Positions 57,266 to 64,000 of a DNA stretch of 64,000 bases are shown here, piece by piece. The stretch is from assembly GCA_902632595.1 (NCBI GenBank), contig CACPDC010000003.1:41001-105000 (forward strand), in the 5' to 3' direction. Within the stretch, counting starts at the first letter, position 1; every line of letters begins with the position of its first letter. The notes beneath the pieces were generated by a model. The model was not told where the DNA came from. It saw nothing but the letters and a program-made list of their open reading frames with translations, and made no database searches. The translations under genes and the position numbers were made by a program. Origin of the DNA: an uncultured SAR116 cluster alpha proteobacterium. Lineage in GTDB: Bacteria; Pseudomonadota; Alphaproteobacteria; Puniceispirillales; Puniceispirillaceae.

Positions 57266-57670
57266 ATGCTAACTCAAATAGAAAAGCAATTATGTCGGTC
57301 TGCTATTTCAGCTAGACAAAACGCATACGCACCTTACTCAAAATTTAAAGTTGGCGTAGCAATACTCGACGAATTTGGGAAAATGCACTTAGGTGTAAAC
57401 GTTGAAAATGCTGCTTATCCCCAAGGTAGTTGCGCAGAAGCAGGCGCTATATCTGCTATGATCTTATCAGGTAGTAAGCAAATAAAATTGATAGCTGTAA
57501 GTGGAGGGGGATTGGAACTATGCACACCTTGCGGAGGATGCAGACAAAAAATACGTGAATTTGCTAGTCTAGAAATGCCAGTTTTAATATGCAATGAAAA
57601 AAATTTTAAAAAAAGGTTTCTCTTGAAGACATTGTTACCAGTTTCATTTGGTCCGAAAAACCTGTTCTGA
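57266..57670 (+). CDS. cdd: Cytidine deaminase
   Basis: Zinc enzyme that deaminates cytidine and deoxycytidine to uridine and deoxyuridine. The 134 residues have AYAPYSKFKVGVAI near 20, the ligand and catalytic Glu motif NVENAAYPQGSCAEAGAI near 52 and the zinc motif CTPCGGCRQKIREF near 92. This is the small tetrameric type. The position at the end of the nucleoside transport run suits conversion of imported cytidine. It is convergent with upp, 44 bases between the ends. Confidence 0.95.
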   Translation: MLTQIEKQLCRSAISARQNAYAPYSKFKVGVAILDEFGKMHLGVNVENAAYPQGSCAEAGAISAMILSGSKQIKLIAVSGGGLELCTPCGGCRQKIREFASLEMPVLICNEKNFKKRFLLKTLLPVSFGPKNLF

Positions 57671-57714
57671 ATTTTCACAAATAAAACTCATCAGCGGTAA
57701 TATATTTATAAATT

Positions 57715-58350
57715 CTATTCAGTGCCATAAATCCTATCGCCCGCATCCCCAAGGCCTGGTAAAATATAAGCGTTTTTATCTAATTCACGGTCAAGCGCTC
57801 CGGCGATTATTGGAATATCTGGATGATGATTGTGAAAGTATTTAATCCCCTCTGGTGCAGCAACAAGGCACACAAACAAAATATTTTTTGCCCCATCTCT
57901 TTTTAAAAAATCAGCAGCTTGTTCAGCTGAACTACCTGAAGCAAGCATCGGATCTACCAAAATAATTTGCCGGTTTTGAATTTGGTCTGGAAGCTTTTTG
58001 AAATATGGCTCCGCCAAATGTGTGTCCGCATTTCTTTGCATACCAATATAACCGATGGGTGCCTCTGGAAGAGTCGCTGATAACGCATCAGCCATTCCAT
58101 TTCCTGCCCGTAGGATTGATACTATACATGGATATGGAGAGGTAAGAATTTTTTGTGTGGTCTTCTCCATCGGCGTTGTTATTTCAGTCTCCTTTACGGA
58201 AAGATGGGAAAATACAGGCCAACTCATAATGTGTCCGATTTCCAATAATGTTTTTCGAAATTCCGGTGAACGTGTGTTCTCGTCTCGCAAAATAGCGAGT
58301 TTATGACTCATTACAGGGTGATCTAGTATAGTCAAAGAATCCATAACCAA
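57715..58350 (-). CDS. upp: Uracil phosphoribosyltransferase
   Basis: Salvages uracil to UMP with PRPP. The 211 residues show SILRAGNGMADALSATLPEAPIGYIGMQR near 80-107, the PRPP-binding motif IILVDPMLASGSSAEQAADFL near 128 and the C-terminal uracil-site motif YILPGLGDAGDRIYGTE, as in all Upp. It is convergent with cdd and divergent from tdk. It should use uracil released by the nucleoside hydrolase, closing the salvage route of the island. The end AGDRIYGTE is exact family sequence. Confidence 0.96.
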   Translation of the reverse strand: MVMDSLTILDHPVMSHKLAILRDENTRSPEFRKTLLEIGHIMSWPVFSHLSVKETEITTPMEKTTQKILTSPYPCIVSILRAGNGMADALSATLPEAPIGYIGMQRNADTHLAEPYFKKLPDQIQNRQIILVDPMLASGSSAEQAADFLKRDGAKNILFVCLVAAPEGIKYFHNHHPDIPIIAGALDRELDKNAYILPGLGDAGDRIYGTE

Positions 58351-58452
58351 ATGTTATCCATGTTTTATGACTATTTTCAAGATGAAACTATTTTCACTGG
58401 AAATTTAATTTTTAAAAAAAAGGGGAGAGAATGAAAGCAATTGTTGATTAAC

Positions 58453-58469
58453 TTGTCATATTTTGACAA
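58453..58469. repeat. Palindrome in the upp/tdk divergent region
   Basis: TTGTCA and TGACAA flank TATTT, giving a perfect six-base palindrome; the right half contains TTGACA, a consensus -35 for the tdk direction, without a clear -10. It may be an operator for either gene. Confidence 0.35.
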
Positions 58470-58514
58470 CTTAAAATTGTTAATTTTCAGGTCCCTTTGC
58501 GAATAGAGAGCAAA

Positions 58515-59099
58515 ATGGCTAAATTGTATTTTTCTTATTCCGCAATGAATGCGGGTAAAACAACAATATTATTGCAGGCCTCTCATAACTATGAGGAAAG
58601 AGGTATGCAAACGCTTCTTCTCACCGCTAAGCTAGATACAAGAGCTGGACCTGGTGTAATAGCCTCTAGAATCGGTCTTAGTGCCGATGCCCTTGCGTTT
58701 TGCAACGATACTAATCTTTTGAGTCTAACTGAAAAATCTAATTTAGAAAAAAAATGCTCTTGCGTATTGGTTGATGAGGCTCAATTCTTGTCAAGAGAGC
58801 AAGTTTGGCAATTGGCCACAATTGCAGATATGCTGGATATCCCTGTTATGTGTTTTGGTTTAAGGACTGATTTTCAAGGAAAATTATTTCCTGGCTCAGG
58901 TGAGTTACTTGCAATCGCTGATGATATTCGAGAAATAAAAACTATATGTCATTGTGGTAAAAAGGCTACCATGGTTGTGAGGCAATTAGAAAATGGTACA
59001 GTGGTCAAAGATGGCGAGCAAATTGAGATAGGCGGTAACGATAAGTATATATCATTATGCAGGCGTCATTGGTCTGAAGTGATGGATGAGAAAACTTAA
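58515..59099 (+). CDS. tdk: Thymidine kinase (type II)
   Basis: Phosphorylates thymidine to dTMP with ATP. The 194 residues begin [22 protein letters not shown], with the P-loop MNAGKTT, followed by the Walker B/base-binding motif [18 protein letters not shown] near 87 and a four-Cys zinc lasso ([11 protein letters not shown] and SLCRRHW) near 156-190. The ORF track starts at TTG 58497; ATG 58515 is preferred because GAGAG precedes it and it gives the normal N-terminus. It fits the nucleoside salvage theme together with upp and cdd, and shows that thymidine can also be salvaged directly. Confidence 0.95.
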   Translation: MAKLYFSYSAMNAGKTTILLQASHNYEERGMQTLLLTAKLDTRAGPGVIASRIGLSADALAFCNDTNLLSLTEKSNLEKKCSCVLVDEAQFLSREQVWQLATIADMLDIPVMCFGLRTDFQGKLFPGSGELLAIADDIREIKTICHCGKKATMVVRQLENGTVVKDGEQIEIGGNDKYISLCRRHWSEVMDEKT

Positions 59100-59101
59100 A
59101 T

Positions 59102-59725
59102 ATGAAATTTAAAGAGAGTGATAGTTGTTTGCTCGTGATTGATGTTCAACTGGACTTCTGCCCAGGTGGAGCCCTTTCTGTAGATCAAGGGGATCATGTT
59201 GTGGAGCCAATTAATAAATTAATGAAATGTTTTAGTAATGTTGTGTTAACTCAAGACTGGCATCCGGAGTCACATTCCAGTTTCGCAAGCTCTCATCAAG
59301 GCAGTAAACCGTTCTCAGAAATACAACTGCCTTATGGCTCACAAACTTTGTGGCCTGACCATTGTATTCAAAATAGTCGAGGTGCTGAGTTTCACCCTGA
59401 ATTAAATACAGCGTATGCACAATCAATAATTCGAAAAGGTTTTCGTCATGAAGTAGATAGTTATTCCGCTTTTTTCGAAAATGACGGTCAAACAGTGACT
59501 GGTCTGCAAGGGTGGCTCTCATCAAAACAGATTAAAAATGTCTATTTAGCTGGCTTGGCAACAGATTTTTGTGTTGCTTATTCTGCTCTAGATGCAGTGC
59601 GCCTTGGTTTTGATGCAACTGTTATTTTATCTGCTTGTCGTGCAATTGACTTGGAGGGCTCATTAGATCGTCAGCTAACAAATATGCAACATGCGGGAGT
59701 AACTTTATTGGAAAAAATTCTTTAG
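59102..59725 (+). CDS. pncA: Nicotinamidase / pyrazinamidase
   Basis: Isochorismatase-fold amidohydrolase that deamidates nicotinamide to nicotinic acid for NAD salvage. The 207 residues have LLVIDVQLDFCPGGAL near 10 (catalytic Asp), TQDWHPESHSSFASSH near 50 (metal ligands), a Lys in IIRKG near 110, and the catalytic Cys in VYLAGLATDFCVAYSALDAVRLG near 147. These are all PncA hallmarks. It starts 2 bases after the tdk stop, so it is likely in the same transcript. NAD precursor recycling fits the salvage context. Confidence 0.95.
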   Translation: MKFKESDSCLLVIDVQLDFCPGGALSVDQGDHVVEPINKLMKCFSNVVLTQDWHPESHSSFASSHQGSKPFSEIQLPYGSQTLWPDHCIQNSRGAEFHPELNTAYAQSIIRKGFRHEVDSYSAFFENDGQTVTGLQGWLSSKQIKNVYLAGLATDFCVAYSALDAVRLGFDATVILSACRAIDLEGSLDRQLTNMQHAGVTLLEKIL

Positions 59726-59804
59726 TAAGCAAATCTTGATTTCTTTTCAGCGTATAACGATATAAAACATCCATAAAATATGTCTGTTAAAAGGTCCCTG
59801 TGAA

Positions 59805-61616
59805 ATGACTCAAGAGTTACGCAATATAGCAATTATTGCCCACGTTGATCATGGTAAAACAACCTTAATTGATTCAATTATGAAACAATCTGGCATGTTC
59901 CGTGATAATCAGTCTATTAGCGAAAGATTGATGGATTCAGGTGAATTGGAAAAAGAGAGAGGTATCACAATTCTTGCTAAGCCAACATCTATTCGCTGGA
60001 AGAATGTAAGAATAAATATCATTGATACACCTGGGCATGCTGATTTTGGTGGAGAGGTTGAGCGTGTTTTACATATGGCTGATGGGGTTATATTGCTAAC
60101 TGATTCTGCCGAAGGTCCGATGCCTCAGACAAAATTTGTTTTAGGTAAAGCACTTACACTTGGCTTAAGGCCAATCGTAATTATAAATAAAGTAGATAGA
60201 CCGGATGGTCGCTCTGAAGAGGTGGTAGACGAGGTGTTTGACCTATTTGTTGCCCTTGAAGCAAATGAGCAGCAGCTTGAATTTCCAATTTTATATGCAT
60301 CAGGTCGCGACGGATGGTGCGTAACGGAACTGGAAGATGAACGCACATCATTAGAACCATTATTGAATTTAATTTTGGAACATGTGCCTCCACCAAAACA
60401 AGATTTAAAGGCGCCTTTCGCAATGCTGGCGACATTACTTGACGCAGACCAGTTTCTTGGAAGATGTCTTACTGGAAAAGTTGTACAAGGGACAGCAAAA
60501 ATGAACGAGCAGGTTCGCTCTTTAGATCTTAATGGTAATATTATTGAACACGGTAGACTAACTAAATTAATGCATTTTGAGGGAACAAACAGAGTGCCTG
60601 TTGATAGGGTTGAAGCCGGTGATATAATTTGCATTGCTGGTTTAGCAAAAACGTCTGTTTCAGATACAATCTGTAACTCAGAACAAAAACAGCCAATTCA
60701 GTCAACACCAATTGATCCTCCCACTATGTCAGTTACCATTACTGTGAATGATTCACCATTTGCAGGCCAGGAAGGTAAAAAAGTCACCTCAACAATGATA
60801 CGCGAACGATTGCTATCAGAGGCAGAGACAAATGTAGCAATTACATTCTCAGAGAGTGATAACAAGGATTCTTTCGAAATCGGTGGCAGGGGCGAATTAC
60901 AACTAGGCGTTCTAATTGAGACAATGCGAAGAGAGGGTTTTGAGCTTACTGTATCAAGACCAAGAGTTCTCTATAAGCAAGAAGAAGGACAGCGTTTAGA
61001 GCCAATTGAAGAAGTTATAATAGATGTCGACTCAGAATATTCAAGTTCAGTTATTGATTCCTTAAATCGTCGCAAGGCTGAAATGTTGGATATGCGCGAG
61101 GTTGGCGCAGGTAAGACTAGACTTACTTTTCTTGCTCCATCACGTGGACTGATTGGCTTTCAAAGCAAGTTTCTTACAGACACGAGAGGCACAGGTGTTA
61201 TCAATCGATTATTCCATAGTTATGCAGAATATAAGGGAGATATTCCTGGGCGGAGAAATGGTGTTTTAATCTCAAATGATACTGGTCAGGCTGTTGCTTA
61301 TGCTTTGTTTAATTTGCAGGATCGAGGGGTAATGTTTATCTCCCATCAAACGCATGTATATCAGGGGATGATTGTTGGAGAGCATAATCGTGATAATGAT
61401 TTGGAGGTAAACGTCCTAAAAGGAAAAAAACTTACTAATGTGCGTGCATCTGGAAATGATGACGCAGTTTCCGTATCTCCGCCACGAAACCTCTCGCTAG
61501 AAGAAATGATGGCTTATTTGAATCAGGACGAATTACTTGAAGTAACGCCGACAACATTGCGCCTTCGAAAGCAATATTTATTGTCGCATGAAAGAAAAAA
61601 AGCGGCGAGAAACTAG
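59805..61616 (+). CDS. typA: Ribosome-binding GTPase TypA/BipA
   Basis: Translational GTPase linked to ribosome assembly and stress adaptation. The 603 residues have the G1 loop IAHVDHGKTTLIDSI near 9, effector loop ERGITILAKPTSI, G3 DTPGHADFGGEVERVL near 73, G4 NKVDRPDGR near 128 and G5 YASGRDG near 164, followed by domains 2, 3 and 5 and the TypA-specific C-terminus with SYAEYKGDIPGRRNGVLIS near 464. The protein ends in a basic tail, KKAARN. It stands in a unit of its own; the gap to pncA is about 80 bases without a visible terminator. Confidence 0.96.
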   Translation: MTQELRNIAIIAHVDHGKTTLIDSIMKQSGMFRDNQSISERLMDSGELEKERGITILAKPTSIRWKNVRINIIDTPGHADFGGEVERVLHMADGVILLTDSAEGPMPQTKFVLGKALTLGLRPIVIINKVDRPDGRSEEVVDEVFDLFVALEANEQQLEFPILYASGRDGWCVTELEDERTSLEPLLNLILEHVPPPKQDLKAPFAMLATLLDADQFLGRCLTGKVVQGTAKMNEQVRSLDLNGNIIEHGRLTKLMHFEGTNRVPVDRVEAGDIICIAGLAKTSVSDTICNSEQKQPIQSTPIDPPTMSVTITVNDSPFAGQEGKKVTSTMIRERLLSEAETNVAITFSESDNKDSFEIGGRGELQLGVLIETMRREGFELTVSRPRVLYKQEEGQRLEPIEEVIIDVDSEYSSSVIDSLNRRKAEMLDMREVGAGKTRLTFLAPSRGLIGFQSKFLTDTRGTGVINRLFHSYAEYKGDIPGRRNGVLISNDTGQAVAYALFNLQDRGVMFISHQTHVYQGMIVGEHNRDNDLEVNVLKGKKLTNVRASGNDDAVSVSPPRNLSLEEMMAYLNQDELLEVTPTTLRLRKQYLLSHERKKAARN

Positions 61617-61697
61617 AGATATTTGGCTTTTTAATTGAGACTATGATTATTAAACTGAGGACAACAGTAGAAACCACATTGCAAAAATAGGGGCGAT

Positions 61698-61925
61698 ATG
61701 AAGAGATTAGTATGTGATGAATGTGGCACTAATTTTCAGTGCGGTCCATTTAAAGAAAAATCATGTTGGTGTCACCATTTACCTAATCTCCGCACGAATT
61801 TTGATCTTGCAGGTAATTGTGTTTGTCCAGATTGTCTCACTAAAGGTAAGGCAAAGCAAATTACGAAAATGCGTAAGAAGAAATACTCCCAAAGAAGGTT
61901 GGATAAAATTGAGTTAGGTGCGTAG
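61698..61925 (+). CDS. Small cysteine-rich CWC-family protein
   Basis: A 75-residue protein with eight or nine Cys in the arrangement CDECGTNFQC ... SCWCHHLPNL ... CVCPDCL, which matches the cysteine-rich CWC domain family (PF14375-like) of unknown function. The Cys spacing (CxxC near 6, CWC near 23, CxCxxC near 42) suggests zinc or metal binding. A lysine/arginine-rich tail (KGKAKQITKMRKKKYSQRRL) follows, which might contact nucleic acid. GGGGCG lies just upstream of the ATG. It follows typA by about 80 bases. Probably too small to be annotated by size alone, but the Cys pattern makes it real. Confidence 0.7.
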   Translation: MKRLVCDECGTNFQCGPFKEKSCWCHHLPNLRTNFDLAGNCVCPDCLTKGKAKQITKMRKKKYSQRRLDKIELGA

Positions 61926-61945
61926 CCTAACAGAGCACATATTTT

Positions 61946-62719
61946 TTAGAATGTATCCTTTGCCTTTCTTAGGGCAGAAAACACCTCAATATCACTCGAA
62001 TTAAGAAGATTGAATTTTTCTCGAATTAAAGGAGAGGAGGTCCGAAGAAATGGGTTTGTTTGCTTTTCCAATTCTAAATTAGTTGGAATAGTTGGCTTAT
62101 TTGCTGCTACCATTTCTTCGACCTCGTCAATGCGAGAAATTAAGGCCTTATTTTGGGTTTCAACGCTTAATGCAAATTTTCCATTCGCTTTCGTATATTC
62201 ATGGCTGCAGTAAATTATTGTCTTATTGGGGAGAGCTGAAATTTTATTTAAACTTTTATACATCGTCTCCATATCTCCTTCAAATACTCTGCCACATCCT
62301 AGAGAAAACAATGTATCACCTGAAAAAAAAATGTTTTCTGATGGTAGATAAAAATTTATCATATCAAGTGTGTGACCAGGTGTATGGAGAATTTTCACGG
62401 GCGAATCCGCAAACAAAAAGCTATCTTCTTCTGTTAGTCCTTGAGATAAATGTGCAATTGGAACAGTTGAATTATTAGCGGGTCCTATCACTTTACAATT
62501 CCACCGCTTGTATAGGCTATTTATTCCGTCTGTGTGATCCCAATGATGGTGTGTTACCCAAATCTCAGATAAATGCCACCCGTTTTTATCAAGTACTTTA
62601 TTATAACATGCTGCATCACCTGCGTCGATCGCAATAGTCTTTTTTGTATGTTTGTCATGAAGCAGTATTCCAAAATTATCTGATAGATAATTAAACAGGG
62701 CTATTTCAATTCGAGACAT
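61946..62719 (-). CDS. gloB: Hydroxyacylglutathione hydrolase (glyoxalase II)
   Basis: Metallo-beta-lactamase-fold enzyme that hydrolyses S-D-lactoylglutathione in methylglyoxal detoxification. The binuclear metal motif THHHWDHTDGI is near residue 55 and HTPGHTLDMINFYL near 112, with SGDTLFSLGCGRVFEGD near 135 and CSHEYTKANGKFAL near 170 completing the metal and glutathione sites. ATG 62719 (257 residues, MSRIEIALFNYLSDNFG) is preferred to the ORF-track start, which runs back into gloA. The gene lies 5 bases after gloA, so both glyoxalase steps are in one unit. Confidence 0.93.
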   Translation of the reverse strand: MSRIEIALFNYLSDNFGILLHDKHTKKTIAIDAGDAACYNKVLDKNGWHLSEIWVTHHHWDHTDGINSLYKRWNCKVIGPANNSTVPIAHLSQGLTEEDSFLFADSPVKILHTPGHTLDMINFYLPSENIFFSGDTLFSLGCGRVFEGDMETMYKSLNKISALPNKTIIYCSHEYTKANGKFALSVETQNKALISRIDEVEEMVAANKPTIPTNLELEKQTNPFLRTSSPLIREKFNLLNSSDIEVFSALRKAKDTF

Positions 62720-62724
62720 TTGAG

Positions 62725-63165
62725 TTACCAGCTGCCAGAATTTGGCATTGAGCTCCAAGGCTCCTGTTCAGGCTGTTTTTCGCCTTCTTGAAGAAGCTCA
62801 ATGGAAATTCCGTCAGGAGACTTTATAAACGCCATATACCCATCGCGCGGCGGTCTATTAATTGTGATTCCTTTATCCATTAAACTCTGACATGTTTCAT
62901 AAATATCATCCACTCGATAAGCAAGATGACCAAAATTTCTTCCGTTTGTATACTCTTCTGGATCCCAATTATAGGTTAACTCCAATTCAGGGGACCTATT
63001 TTCTTTTGCAGAATTTTTATCTTTGGGGGCACATAAAAACACATTTGTAAACCTGCCCTTTTCGGAATCATATCTACCTAACTCAATAAATCCTAGCTTG
63101 TTACAATAAAAATCAATTGATACGTCTAAATTTTTTACTCTTACCATAGTGTGAATATAACGCAT
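62725..63165 (-). CDS. gloA: Lactoylglutathione lyase (glyoxalase I)
   Basis: Metal-dependent isomerase that converts the methylglyoxal-glutathione hemithioacetal into S-lactoylglutathione. The 146 residues of the VOC fold begin MRYIHTMVRVKNLDVSIDFYCNKLGF (metal His), followed by ELELTYNWDPEEYTNGRNFGHLAYRVDD (metal Glu and His) and PDGISIELLQ (second metal Glu). The length fits bacterial GloA. It is upstream of gloB in the same unit, so substrate flow is direct. Divergent from the hydroxypyruvate isomerase gene, separated by about 160 bases. Confidence 0.94.
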   Translation of the reverse strand: MRYIHTMVRVKNLDVSIDFYCNKLGFIELGRYDSEKGRFTNVFLCAPKDKNSAKENRSPELELTYNWDPEEYTNGRNFGHLAYRVDDIYETCQSLMDKGITINRPPRDGYMAFIKSPDGISIELLQEGEKQPEQEPWSSMPNSGSW

Positions 63166-63326
63166 GTATTAACCCTCAGATGAATTTCTATCTTGTAGTT
63201 TTCCGAAAGATTCACAGTATATCCATAATCATTTTACTGTTCAATGTCTTTCATTTTAATTATTGTTTTACACAAAACAATGCAAGGTTTGAGGATCATA
63301 ACCCTTATTTGAATAGGAGAAAAGAT

Positions 63327-64000
63327 GTGCCGGACTTCGCCTTATCAGCAAATTTGGGATACTTATTCACGGAATACAATTTAATTGATGCTATAACTCG
63401 TTCTGGTGAAGCAGGATTTCGAGCTGTTGAATGTCAAAGACCTTATCACATATCCCCTAGTGATTTAAGACTGGCATGTGAGCGTGCGGGCATTCCAATG
63501 CTTGTTATAAATACCGCTAAAGGTGATCAGGGACGATTTGGTTTATCAGCGCTCCATGATGCAATTCCGCAAGCAAGGCAGGCAATTAATCAGGCTATAG
63601 CCTATGCAAAAGAAATTGATGTGAAATATATTCACATTCTCTCGGGCATTACCTCCGCTCCTTCTGCTTTCGATACTTTGTGCTTTAACATAGATTATGC
63701 TCTAGAGATGTTACAAGGTACAAAAGTGCAGATATTAATAGAACCTATAAATACATATTCTGTACCTGGGTATTTTCTCTCTTCAGTGCAATGCGCAAGC
63801 AATGTAATAGCTAAAATAAATTCCGACAGAGTAGGCATTATGTTTGATTGTTTCCATATACTTCATATAAAAGGTTCAAGAAAAGCTCTTTTAGAGACTT
63901 TTAAATCTCTAAAGACGGATGTTCGACATATTCAGTTTGCTTCCTTCCCAGATAGAAATGAGCCTAATAAAAATTCTTTTTCTTATGCTCATTTATTTAA
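63327..64000 (+). CDS. hyi: Hydroxypyruvate isomerase-like TIM-barrel enzyme (5' part, cut by window edge)
   Basis: Missing from the ORF track because its stop lies beyond the window; 224 residues are visible. It interconverts hydroxypyruvate and tartronate semialdehyde in glyoxylate metabolism. The frame opens at GTG 63327 (PDFALSANLGYLFTEYNLIDAI); AGGAG lies 7 bases upstream, whereas the ATG at 63325 is in a frame that stops after about 20 codons. The acid/base Glu is in ILIEPINTYSVPGYFL near residue 143, and the late motif HIQFASFPDRNEP is as in Hyi, where a PGRxEP block is usual. Other sugar isomerases of the same family are possible. Confidence 0.85.
   Translation, partial: MPDFALSANLGYLFTEYNLIDAITRSGEAGFRAVECQRPYHISPSDLRLACERAGIPMLVINTAKGDQGRFGLSALHDAIPQARQAINQAIAYAKEIDVKYIHILSGITSAPSAFDTLCFNIDYALEMLQGTKVQILIEPINTYSVPGYFLSSVQCASNVIAKINSDRVGIMFDCFHILHIKGSRKALLETFKSLKTDVRHIQFASFPDRNEPNKNSFSYAHLF

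Noticed and set aside
58350-58360. TTATCCATG near upp as a DnaA box
   Set aside because: Single occurrence with a mismatch, far from dnaA, and no cluster of similar boxes; not enough for an origin.
60125-60634. 169-residue minus-strand ORF inside typA
   Set aside because: Antisense shadow; composition follows the reverse complement of conserved GTPase sequence.

Overview
The window is a gene-dense, visibly AT-rich stretch of a bacterial chromosome. It most likely comes from a marine planktonic alphaproteobacterium of the SAR116 or AEGEAN-169 type. The class assignment is inferred from three things: the ubiE-ubiB-coaBC-dut-moeB run divergent from mutM, the rpsT-dnaA-dnaN-recF-gyrB replication block followed by a RegB/RegA redox two-component pair, and the glutathione-linked glyoxalase genes. 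Low G+C, short spacers, many overlapping stop/start codons and many high-affinity ABC importers suggest a streamlined oligotrophic heterotroph. I see no phage, transposon, CRISPR array, tRNA or rRNA, and almost everything is recognisable core or transport metabolism.

Layout. 1-2.0 kb: the 3' part of a D-2-hydroxyacid dehydrogenase and moeB. 1.6-5.8 kb (minus): ubiE, ubiB, coaBC (with an N-terminal HTH-like extension) and dut. 5.9-7.6 kb (plus): mutM, a small exported protein and rpsT with a clear terminator. 7.8-16.1 kb: dnaA, dnaN, recF, gyrB, regB, regA. 16.2-19.5 kb: three EamA permeases around a small exported protein. 19.6-24.2 kb: a GT4 glycosyltransferase convergent with ppx and ppk1. 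24.4-29.8 kb: an iron-type ABC permease behind an iron-box-like palindrome, a second GT4 enzyme, an MFS exporter and an XdhC-like protein. 29.9-33.4 kb: a RadD-like helicase overlapping rpe, then trhO.

33.6-38.2 kb: an amino-acid ABC importer followed by an M14-type deacylase that is split by a frameshift and appears to lack a canonical start codon. 38.2-42.1 kb (minus): a glutathione peroxidase-like protein, an FAD monooxygenase and the membrane pyrophosphatase hppA. 42.3-43.8 kb: a tandem glycine riboswitch ahead of a DadA-type amino acid dehydrogenase. 43.9-49.8 kb: pyrC, potFGHI and pyrE. 49.8-57.7 kb: a tight run of ribokinase, nucleoside hydrolase, a 2-oxoglutarate/Fe(II) oxygenase, a BMP-type nucleoside importer and cytidine deaminase, followed by upp and tdk. 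59.1-64 kb: pncA, typA, a CWC cysteine-rich protein, gloB/gloA and the start of hydroxypyruvate isomerase.

The most coherent possible system is the pyrE-to-cdd nucleoside island. It joins nucleoside uptake, a 2OG/Fe(II) oxygenase, base-ribose cleavage, ribose phosphorylation and pyrimidine salvage in one apparent operon. The oxygenase could convert pyrimidine deoxynucleosides (or another nucleoside or base) into substrates for the hydrolase, by analogy with fungal enzymes of the same fold, but this is inference. Other notable points are the HTH-CoaBC fusion, the glycine riboswitch on a DadA gene, a strong hairpin just after each of the three solute-binding-protein genes, and several non-canonical starts.
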